Assembly (NCBI GenBank): GCA_027596035.1
Contig: JADGJA010000692.1
Location: 1 to 12,440, forward strand
Direction of reading: 5' to 3'
Origin: Thoreauomyces humboldtii
Lineage: Eukaryota; Chytridiomycota; Chytridiomycetes; Spizellomycetales; Powellomycetaceae
DNA length: 12,440 nucleotides
Below, in pieces: positions 1 to 7,978 of the stretch (position 1 is the first letter of the stretch; each line of letters starts with the position of its first letter). The notes beneath the pieces were generated by a model. The model saw only the letters and a program-made list of their open reading frames with translations. It made no database searches and was not told where the DNA came from. The position numbers were made by a program, and so were the translations under genes.

Positions 1-21
1 TTCCCCGCCCCCTACACGTAC

Positions 22-1533
22 CGTGGCCCTGCCGGGTGCTTGGTTCAACTCCAACACCTTGGCTTCATCTAGCCCATCCTACAACACTTGATTGCACGTG
101 CGTTCGACGGAGGGGGAGAGCGTTGAAGAGTGGGTACTCCATGGCTTCGTAGAATCGGTTCAGCTTGCAGTATGCCTCAACGTAGGCTTCCGGAGCCTTG
201 TGAAGGTCCAACCCTAGGTCAAAGTCATCGTTGAGTCTCTCGGCCGGAAGGATACTGAGGAACTTCCTTGCGAGACGACGTTCGACAGGCAGCCTTGTCG
301 CGTCCGGGATGACACCATGTCGAATGTCCTCCTTGAGTACGCGCACACGAGATCGATATTCTTGGAGACGGTGCTTGCCAGCTGGCGTCTTGTCCTTGCT
401 GAGGTACTTGACGACCGTCTTGAGCTAAAGGATGAGATCAGATGAGACGTCACATTGCTCGTTCTCCCTTGCCCACCCCCTTCGCCGTTCCCCGCGCCCC
501 CTTTGGCGTCGCCCTTCTGTCCCTGCGTCCATCCTCGCCTCGAAAACTTACCATCAGCTGTCGGTTGACATACTCCATCACCTTGGCGTACATGTGCTCC
601 TGGACGTTGACCTCGAGGTTGGTGCGAATACTCTCGGCAAGGTACAGAGCCTAAATACAGTGTGAGTGACAAGAGAGGAAGGATGAAGGGTACATTCGGT
701 CACTTACTTGCTGATGACATTCCTTCAATCTGTGGTGCTGGAGTCCGAAGATGGTCATATACCAGTCGACGACCACGCGTTCTTGCGTGTTTCGCTGAGA
801 ACTTGGAGAGTTGAGCATCTCGATGTAATGGGTGATCTTCTCCGTGGTGAGGACGGGAAAGGGGAGGTACGGGTTCACTATCCACCACTTGATGAGGAAG
901 GTGGCGTGGCGTGCGAGGTCCTGAACGGTTCGAATGTAGTTGAGGATGACGGGTAGATGCTGATCAGCATCTCGAAGGACCGAACGTAGAGAGCATTTGC
1001 GAGTGGAGTGCTTCTTGGGCGGTGCTAGAGAAGTAAGGAGGTCAGTAGTGTATGCGATAGAGGACAGATGAGAGAGACTCACATTCTTCTAGCCCTCCAT
1101 ATGGGTAGTCGAACTGCAAACCGTCGTCCGAGTGCGGAAGTAGGTCGTCGAACCACGCAGCGCGCTGCTCCTCTTCCAAGAGAAGATCGTTGAGACGGCG
1201 CTGCTCGGCCTCGTCGTAGAGAGGGTCGCCGTCGTGAGCCAGGTTGTCGACTGGGCTGTCGTTTTCCTCGTCGTGGTAGAAGAGGTCGTCGTCTTCTTCG
1301 TCGTAGACAGAGTTGTCGTGTTCTTCGTCGTCGTCGTGAGCTGGGTTGTCGACTGGGCTCTCAGTCTGTCGGTGGGGTCGAAAGGCGTTAGTAAGGAATT
1401 ATATGGCTTACGATTCCATACGAGGCCTCACCTCAGTTTCGAGGGGTGCTGCGATCCTCGCGTCCAGGACTGGGGTGGGAGAGCGAGGGCGTGGTTCTCC
1501 TTCAATCTCGATGGGAGAGCGACGTCGCTTCAT
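22..1533 (-). CDS. Fanzor-like (eukaryotic TnpB-like) protein, N-terminal part, multi-exon, incomplete at left edge
   Basis: Five exons read in one frame: 1432-1533, 1083-1365, 708-1024, 552-650 and from 424 leftward. The introns are 66, 58, 57 and 127 nt with GTGAG/GTAAG donors. The start is the ATG at 1533, which opens with a basic MKRRRSP stretch that could be a nuclear signal. Exon 2 is rich in Asp and Glu. Exon 3 has an I-R-T-V-Q-D-L-A-R-H-A-T-F helix and LPFPVLTTEKITHYIEML. Exon 4 has SIRTNLEVNVQEHM...YVN. Exon 5 has SILPAERL, APEAYVEAYCKLN and FNALPLRR. As I recall the family, this order (helix with A-x-F-L-x-K, N-x-x-x-x-H...YVN, ILP, APxAY, LPLR) is typical of the N-terminal half of Fanzor proteins, the RNA-guided nuclease relatives of TnpB. 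The RuvC and zinc-finger half would lie left of the window. After LPLRR the frame closes at 65, but another frame (LDEAKVLELNQ, then a GTACGT donor at 21) fits the family, so a frameshift near 80-86 is likely. The family call is by motif memory only. Confidence 0.55.
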
Positions 1534-1542
1534 GACGAGGTC

Positions 1543-1566
1543 GCTGCTGTGCTGCTGTGCTGCTGT
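1543..1566. repeat. Three perfect copies of an 8-bp unit (GCTGCTGT)
   Basis: Three head-to-tail GCTGCTGT units lie immediately upstream of the chosen start codon of the Fanzor-like gene, in its presumed 5' leader. This is a simple microsatellite-like run. I see no further function. Confidence 0.8.
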
Positions 1567-1988
1567 GTGGACGGCGTGGGAGCGTCGACGGCAAAGACTG
1601 GCTCGGAACAGGTATAGCAAAGTGCGGCGGATGCCACTCAGTGCCTTGTCCAAAGCCTTAACTGCTGCGGGCGAAGACCCACGGCAGAAGTCGATATGGT
1701 AACTCCCTGAGATAGTCTGAAGCAGAGGGAAGTCGGAAGTATACTTCAGAGATCCGTGCTGGCAGACTCTAACTGCTAGGTGTACACACGAGGGCAGACT
1801 CTCAAGCAGCGTGGATGGACGGAGGGGTGGACGGGTGGAGGATGGATGGATGGATGTCTATGCAGGGAACGCAGATGGTAAGCACAGCAGTAGACGATAC
1901 TGGGTCGCGAACTACGGTGGAGAGCTTACAGTAACGGAACTTCCTCGGGACTCCAGAGCTGACAGAACTGTGAGTTTCTGGTACGTAT

Positions 1989-2060
1989 CGGAACGTAGAT
2001 CGTAACGTAGATCGTAACGTAGATCGTAACGTAGATCGTAACGTAGATCGTAACGTAGAG
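1989..2060. repeat. 12-bp tandem array, six units
   Basis: Six head-to-tail copies of a 12-mer (CGTAACGTAGAT). The first copy differs at one base and the last ends in GAG. Each unit carries ACGT, which is its own reverse complement. The period is a multiple of three, so the array translates as a repeating four-residue pattern on the minus strand, but nothing else supports that frame as coding. Confidence 0.95.
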
Positions 2061-2797
2061 GATGGATATGGTCGGTAATGCAGAACTGTGCTCTGGGATG
2101 GAGCTAGAGAGAATGTGGGAGGGGGAAGAGAGGAAGTCGCTGAGCTTGCACGGGCTTCTAAGTAAAGTAGTACAAATGACTCACACGGCATCCTTTCTCG
2201 TCCAGTCTCTCCGTCCGAAAGAGCCGGACTGTCTTAGCCCGCTGTACGCAATCACCCTGCGGACTTTGACCTCGACTTCTAAACACAACGGCGGCAGCTG
2301 CGGCATCATCATTGGCGATCATCACCACGCGGACGAACGCAATGGTACTTTCCGGGAGGCACTGGGGACCTCGACCACCGGGACCTCTTTGACGTGCGAT
2401 ACCATGGACGGCTCTACCTTCGTACGGACGCCCGCAAGCAGCTACCGCGAGCTCCGCTCGGCCAACGATTCCCCCTTGGCATGGCCTGGGGGAAAGAGTA
2501 CGGCAGGTAAGCCGAGGCAGCAGCTTGAAGGCGAGTCCCAGTACCATCGGAAAGAAAAGCAGAACGGCTGATCCGACAGATGCAGGACCAAACCTTTAGC
2601 AGAGCGCCCGCGGGCCGCGTCGGGCAGCCCGTCAAAGGAGCGCAACCGAGCAAAGCTCATCCAATCAACGTGCGAGCAGCACATGTTTCCGAATCTTTCA
2701 ATGAGCAGCTCGGCTCGACTTTCCTGCCTCAACATAGGGCACCCTTGCACCGCCCTTGTCCGACAGAACAGGGAGTCACGTCAGGGTCAAAACCGAG

Positions 2798-4517
2798 AGG
2801 CTTGATGAAAAGACTGTCTTGAACGACCTGCTGTATGCGTTGATGGTGAGGCACGCTCTGCACACCGCCTGCACGCTCTTTCGCTTCCCCCGACCTCACT
2901 GTCGTTCAGGGAATCGATGGTTCGTACATAGTCCGTTGGATTCACGAAACGGACCAGAGGCAACTGCACAATGAACCCGGCACGATCGGGTTTGCCTTCC
3001 ATCCCGGAATGGGTGAGCAGGACGCGTGGGGCTCATCACCTTGTCCCGTACATTTACATTGTTTTCTAAGATCCCTCGACATCCGAGCTGGTCAGCCAAA
3101 TACTACCTCTGCCCCTACATCTTTTTCCTATCGTGCATTTCATAGATAGCGAGTGCATCACGCGCTTGCTGCCACCATAACGGAGCTCATCAAGGTACGC
3201 CTCCTTGCATTGAAAAGATTCAGAAAGCTGGCGCAAGCGTGCATTTGCAGAATCATCTTCTTCTCGTAGTTCAGTTGGCACACGAAGCTCTTTCCGCTCC
3301 AGACGTTACTCTACAGAAGCTCTGGTTCTATCTGCATCCATCTCTGAGAACCATGTCAGGACTGGTCTCCGTGAACAACGCGATCTATGTTGCGGAGCGT
3401 CTCGCACTTGACTCGGAACCGCGCGTTGCAATATCACCAGAGAATCAAGTCGCAACCTGACCTCAGGAGTAGTCATCCGCCGCTGCCCTCAAAAATGCCC
3501 GACTTTACTGGTGGTGAAAGCTTGGTGCTGAGCGTGTTAAGTCAGAGGCTTCTATCGTATAGCGAGTACGCCGGAAACCTGCACCCGCGCACATCTATTG
3601 CTAATCTTGGCGATAACGACCACTTTCCGTCAACAGAGACCCAGTTCTGAAGGCCCTATACAATCAACTGCTATCAACCTCGACGGTCCCATAAAATGCT
3701 TTTCTCTCGTTGTGGATTCACACGGGAGAAATCTTTCACCCAAACGACAAGTTCATGGTCATCCAGTCACCCGGTAAGCAAGGAGGAGAATCTGACGGGA
3801 GCTTATAATGATGTTCATTGAGCGCAGCGGTACACGCTGCGGGTGGACTGCGTACCGAGCTTTCTTGCGTTGCTTCAGGAAAAGATCCTGCTGGCAGGAA
3901 AATATTTCAATGTGGGGCGCGAGTGCGGGGTCGAGATATCGCGGCCGAGCTCAGTCCCGACTTCCTCATTCCATACCTTGGGATGCTCATTACGTTCCCT
4001 GCTTTGTCGTCACCATCATCACTCAGCAATTACACGATGGCGTTCGAGTGCTTTCAAGCAGAGCCTGGTTCGGACGACGTCTTGAACCCCTCTCCAAAGG
4101 CGGTCCTTGGCGATATCGAAGCTTTTCAACTCCGATACACAGCCCCTTCCCAACTTCTCTGATCACCAGCAAAGACGTGCTCGCAAAGTATGAGGTCGTA
4201 TTTTACCACCATTTCCAGTGAAAGTACATCGAAAGGCAGCTTTCGGACGCTTGGCGAGACTAAAACAAGTCGAAGCTTTATGCACGAGGGAAGGGGTTTC
4301 GATCGAGGACAACCAGTCAACTTTTCTTGGAGGAAAAGGAGCTTGATGCGAGAACTCAGAATGCGCAGTAAGAAGTCAATGATGTCGAAGAATCGCTGTT
4401 CGTAAAAGGATGCGCGCGCAAAGAACGAAGATGCTGCGAAATGCATCAGTACATGTTGACGTGGGTTACGAGGTTGTAGACCAGCTGTGGCAGATGCTCG
4501 ACGAAGACTTGATCACG
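2798..4517 (+). pseudogene. Decayed gamma-tubulin complex protein 2 gene (GCP2/Spc97/Alp4 family)
   Basis: GCP2 is a core subunit of the gamma-tubulin small complex that nucleates microtubules at spindle poles. Family landmarks occur in order. TVLNDLLYALM|GIDGSYI spans an intron at 2846-2909. HPGM|DPSTSELVSQILPL spans an intron at 3013-3070. Then come VHHALAATITELIK (intron 3195-3250), TLQKLWFYLHPSLRTM, GGESLVLSVLSQRL (intron 3566-3636), DPVLKALYNQLL, LWIHTGEIFHPNDKFMV, QRYTLR, EKILLAGKYFNVGRECG, IEAFQLRYT, KYIERQLSDAW and GYEVVDQLWQML. Breaks: a frameshift with about ten residues lost near 3152; TAA at 3692-3694; a one-base shift near 3773; TGA at 3819-3821 where the family has Trp; the central segment between about 3960 and 4090 missing or unrecognisable; a shift near 4140; TGA at 4219-4221. 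A last eroded exon may start near 4624 (DILHH). Splice sites mostly survive, so this is an old gene copy rather than a processed one. The N-terminus was not located. Confidence 0.87.
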
Positions 4518-4755
4518 GTACGAGCGCGCTTGCCGCCCGATTTATCGATGGTCATTAGGGCCCCCAGCGGCTAGTGATAGTCGCCGAATACGGATTTATT
4601 ATTTAAATTGAAAGGGAATGCAGCGATATCCTGCATCACAGCCGCCTTGAGGGTGCCTCAGAGTATGTGACTACCTAGGATAGCATAGGAGTTCCAGGCT
4701 TGTTTCTGTTCCGAAGAAGTTCCCGAAATTTATGAGAAAGAGCTGGCAGATCAAA

Positions 4756-6558
4756 TCAGTACTTGATGTTCTTGGCACCTAGATCCTGCCGAACCAATTC
4801 AAAGACTTTCAAGAGTTTCTTCCTAGCGCCCGATGCGCCAACGCCCTTGGCCTGCAGAGCAGAGTCGTCCAGAACAATCATGTCCTTCCAGTGCATCCCA
4901 TCGAACGTCTCGGAGTACTTGTGAAGACGGAGACTTCGCAGCCAGCTGGGAATGTCTAAGGAGCCAGCATGCAAACAAGCTTCAGGACAAATATCAGACG
5001 CAAGTCCTAGCATTCATGGTAATGACATACCATTCAAAGCCTCAATATCCACACTTTCGGGAATCTTGCCCTTCTCTTTGTGTGCACCGTGCATCCCATT
5101 CCGATCGTAATGCCCCCCAGCCCCGTCGTCACTGTGACCAAAATCGCTGTGTCCGTAATCGCTGCGGGCATACTGGCTATTTGGAGTTCGAGGCCTGCTG
5201 TCAATGTGGGCCCAGCTCCGGTCATTGGCCGGCGGACTAAGGATGACCGGTGACATGGGGCGCGGGGAGAGGGGCCTGCCATAGGGAGAGCGAGGTGCCT
5301 GCAGCGTGATACTGTTTACATCCTCGTGAACGCCGAGTACAGGAGAGAACGTGCCGTTGCCTAGGCCGCCCCCTGGCCTCGCAATAGGAGCCCTGATAGT
5401 AGGGTTTAAGCTCCAGTCTGCCGATGCAATGGCTTCGTCTACGGGTGTCTGGGGTCTCGCGAGGGGCGGCATGTGCGGGTGATGTGATGATGAAGGCGTA
5501 GGTGATGCTGCTCTCATCTGATACTGGTATCCGACATAATCCTTGCTTGCCTCTCTGCCCGTTTCCCGGGCGATGGTTGCGCTGTTGCGATCGAAGAGTC
5601 TTTGTGTTGCACGTGCATCCACGATGAACCCGTCACGATCCGTATCCGGTGGAGATATGAGTACATGTTGAGGCGCCGTGGTCGATGAGGATACTCGAGG
5701 GGGCATCGAGTGGACTAAAAAGGTCGAAGTTAGGATATGGCCGAAAGGTCCTTTCGGGTTGCGACTACCTCTGGTCTGGTTGTAGCGCGCACCATCCAGA
5801 GCATATGGTTTTCCAATCTGATCGGGAGCGGGCACGACACCTGTGGTCGGATCCTTTTGTGCCATTTGCTGTAAAACCGTGATGAAGAATCGGATTTGCA
5901 CCCCGTTGGCCTTTTGCAGCAAGCTATACAGAGCTGTCGTACGTTCCTGGATACAGCAAGAGAGAGACTTTGTGGTCAATGAAAACAATAAACAAAAGAT
6001 CACTATACAAGGCTAAATAGTGCAGGTCCGAGTTCACCTACAGGTTGCGAGAGGACGCCAAACCATTGTTCTATATGCCTTGGAGTGGAATAAGTAGGAA
6101 TTACTGACATTTCCCCTGATGCAGTCTTTCTTCGCTTCCGTCCTTACTTTAATTCCTCGCAGAAGTTGTCGTCCAGCTTTGCCCTGGCCATTTGCTCGAG
6201 TGTCTGCTCCTGCAAATCCCAGTAGCAGGTTCGCGGGTGAACACTCCACCGCGTAGGATCTTGAGGGGTGGGTTCATTCACTCACGTAGTATGACAGATC
6301 CTCGAACCATCGATCGATTGCTGCGTAGGATCAAGCAGAAAAGCGTTGGGCTGGAGAATCAACGAACGGAGACTTTCAACCGTTTTTACCTTCAGCCTCC
6401 GGACTCTTGAACTGTGATAGGACTTCTGAGGCTGGTCGTTGCGCGTTTCCCCTTTGCAACGAGTTGACGGTGGCGGAAACGGGACGAACAACGCGGTCGT
6501 TTATAGAGTATGCGGCAATAAAGGGCGTAGAAGAGTCAGACATGTTTTGCTCAGTCAT
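4756..6558 (-). CDS. VTS1: Vts1/Smaug-type RNA-binding protein with C-terminal SAM domain, intact, six exons
   Basis: Vts1 binds Smaug recognition hairpins in mRNAs through its SAM domain. In yeast it recruits the Ccr4-Pop2-Not deadenylase, giving mRNA decay in the cytoplasm. Exons: 6390-6558, 6286-6320, 6148-6209, 6042-6078, 5031-5946 and 4756-4955. The introns are 69, 76, 69, 95 and 75 nt, all GT...AG, and phases match throughout, giving about 472 residues. The start ATG at 6558 opens [10 protein letters not shown]. The conserved N-terminal region follows: [61 protein letters not shown] and [15 protein letters not shown]. About 270 Pro/Ser/Arg-rich, probably disordered residues come next. 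The SAM domain takes the last ~65 residues ([35 protein letters not shown]). The usual A-L-G-A-R loop reads A-S-G-A-R. No internal stop or frameshift was found. It is convergent with the GCP2 relic, with about 240 bp between them. Confidence 0.94.
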
Positions 6559-6912
6559 GTGCAGGAGCGAGAGAGCAATCTACACGGCAGTGACGGCAGT
6601 CAGTCAGTTCCGATTTGGTGCTTTTTTTCTTTCAGTTGTGGTTTTTGCCAGGCAACTTCAATTTTTTTCGGGTTGTTCCCTTTGTGATCTTTCCGCCTTT
6701 TCGCATCTTTGCATTTCCTCTCTCAGTCTCTCTTGTCACATGATCGTATGAGGAGGAAACTCGTTGCATCTTGCAACATCAGAGACGAATAGATGTTCCA
6801 TAGTAGGGGGTTTCAAAGTTGGATTTATAGGCAACTTACGACTCCTTAAGTTGTCAAATCACGGGGTGTTGGTGACTTTACCAGCTTGTCGTCACGGCCT
6901 CTGGTTGGCCAC
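6559..6912 (-). promoter_or_regulatory. Upstream region of VTS1 (presumed promoter and 5' leader)
   Basis: This is the only space between the VTS1 start codon and the first LTR. On the VTS1 strand it contains A-rich runs (complement of T runs at about 6622-6631 and 6661-6668) and a long purine-rich tract opposite the CT-rich stretch at 6690-6735. A TCACATGA palindrome lies at about 6735-6742. No TATA box or defined binding site can be assigned with confidence. The LTR inserted about 355 bp upstream of the start could influence expression. Confidence 0.4.
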
Positions 6913-7469
6913 TGCCGTATGGTCATACCCGTACCATGGTTTCTTGTAGTTACCGCCAGCCAGGGCTTGTGCCCAAAGCGTCGGTACTATAGCGCGGTAC
7001 CGATAGGGTTAGGGGATGGACCCCTTCCCTGTGGAGCACTTGTGGGAGTGCTCGGCACTGTTGACGGCAACATTGTTTGAACACCTTCTGGAGTCCCCAA
7101 AGGGCGAGTGAATGTGCCAGAAATTGTTGCTAATTGTCTTGCTTGGAAGTCCAGGTACTGCTGTGGTCAACGCCGGGGAGTGACGACGACCGACGAGTTC
7201 CCCGAGGAAAGACCGACGTGCTTGGTTCGCAGGAGTTGGCTGCCGGATTGGTGTCTCGGAAGGATGACAAGACTGGTAGATGATAACGTTACGGTGTAGA
7301 ATGTATACGGTGTAAGCTCTGCCGTGTTATTGTGAAAGTCCTTAAAGAAAAAGAGGGAGGGGGATGCCGACTGGGGGCTTTATATCCTGGAAGTCGTCCC
7401 TCTCCAGAGGTCTCGGTTCGGCCGCTGGCGTTTGGCTGGTCTTGGCTGCATGGCGCAGCCATCCATACA
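6913..7469 (-). mobile_element. Ty1/copia long terminal repeat, minus orientation (3' LTR of a truncated element)
   Basis: The segment lies directly downstream of the copia Pol end in the minus orientation. The left boundary (TGCCGTATGG at 6913) is where similarity to the right-hand copy at 12347 begins. The right boundary (...CCATACA, complement TGTATGG) gives TG...CA ends with an imperfect ~10-bp terminal inverted repeat. A TATATAAAG-like TATA box sits at about 7377-7387 on the minus strand. Parts match the plus-oriented LTR at 11433-12197. Both boundaries are estimates from pairwise matching by eye. Confidence 0.7.
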
Positions 7470-7560
7470 ATCCGGGGATAACCGGAGCTTGTCCAAGTAG
7501 AAACAGAAAGAAGAGTAAAGAAGAAAGAGTGACAAAAAGTGAGAGCTATCTAAACTTAGT

Positions 7561-7860
7561 CTAGTGGAGAACTGCGCCTTCTGAAGTGAGGACTTGTCCG
7601 TTCTCGCCTGTTTCACTCAACAGTTCCCTCAAGTGAGAGTTGTTGCTGATGAAGTTGGCCTCCATGTCTTTGCTTGTGTTGAGACGCCGGATACCCATGG
7701 TGTCCTTGTGCTTCTCGAAAGCAGGCCTTGATAAAGGCTTCGTCATGATGTTGGCGGCCATGTCCGCAGTAGGCTTCAACCTGTACTTGACAACAATGGC
7801 TTCGTTGGCAATCTTCCCTCTGATGAAATGGTGCCGCACATCGATGTGCTTGGTGTCGCA
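7561..7860 (-). pseudogene. Ty1/copia Pol C-terminus (end of RNase H), truncated
   Basis: One hundred codons remain, ending at TAG 7561-7563. The fragment opens with DTKHIDVRHHFIRG, the hallmark of copia RNase H just before the end of Pol, followed by the ADMAANIMTKPLSR motif (family ADxxTKPL) and a short tail ending SEGAVLH. Gag, protease, integrase, reverse transcriptase and most of RNase H are missing. The upstream side is joined directly to the 118-bp leader-like repeat at 7861. The sequence that remains is not frameshifted, which suggests a fairly recent deletion derivative. It cannot encode an active enzyme. Confidence 0.9.
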
Positions 7861-7978
7861 AGGCTTATGTAAGCCCAGCTCTTTATATAGCGTTAGTAGG
7901 CTTATGTAAGCCCTGCTTTCTTGTATAATAAGGCCGCCTGGATCTATGGTACTGCCGAATCAACTGCCGCCGCCGTAG
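7861..7978 (-). repeat. 118-bp leader-like repeat, left copy
   Basis: It matches 12229-12346 over 118 bp without gaps, in the same orientation. It contains two copies of the hairpin motif GGCTTATGTAAGCC (7862-7875 and 7899-7912), 37 bp apart, and AT-rich TTTATATAG and TGTATAATAAG blocks. It sits between copia Pol and the virus-like relic. At the right-hand locus the same repeat abuts an LTR end exactly, so I infer it is the 5' leader of this copia family. It may instead be an independent repeat. Orientation is given relative to the copia element. Confidence 0.75.

Larger units (their letters stand above)
1534..2797. other. Intergenic stretch with no confidently assigned gene
   Basis: This lies between the divergent Fanzor-like gene and the first recognisable residues of the GCP2 relic. 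It holds the GCTGCTGT run, GGAT-rich simple sequence at about 1843-1858, a 12-bp tandem array and long open frames on both strands at 2062-2571 that I do not recognise. One frame at about 2339-2500 reads like protein (WYFPGGTGD, then DLFDVRYHGRLYLRTDARKQ) and ends at a good GTAAGC donor at about 2507. It could be a fragment of an unrecognised gene or the poorly conserved N-terminal part of the GCP2 relic, whose beginning I could not locate. Confidence 0.6.

Noticed and set aside
1234..1617. Plus-strand open frame with Val-rich repeats
   Set aside because: It is the antisense shadow of the Asp/Glu-rich exon 2 of the Fanzor-like gene, which is supported by splice sites and family motifs on the other strand.
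1989..2060. CRISPR array
   Set aside because: The 12-bp units are directly abutting with no spacers, and the genome is eukaryotic.
3692..3821. Stop reassignment (TAA or TGA read as an amino acid) to rescue the GCP2 gene
   Set aside because: Frameshifts and a missing central segment accompany the stops, and VTS1 in the same window uses no internal TAA or TGA. Decay explains everything without a changed code.
3774..3822. A 49-nt intron (GTAAGC...GAG) that would remove the TGA at 3819
   Set aside because: The removed residues (SKEEN...YNDVH) match a conserved GCP2 segment that precedes QRYTL, so they are decayed coding sequence. Other lesions would remain anyway.
7380..7616. 78-residue minus-strand frame and its plus-strand counterpart at 11285-11515 as a small conserved gene
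   Set aside because: They are similar only because both read across the Pol end and LTR start of the same copia family in a frame other than Pol.
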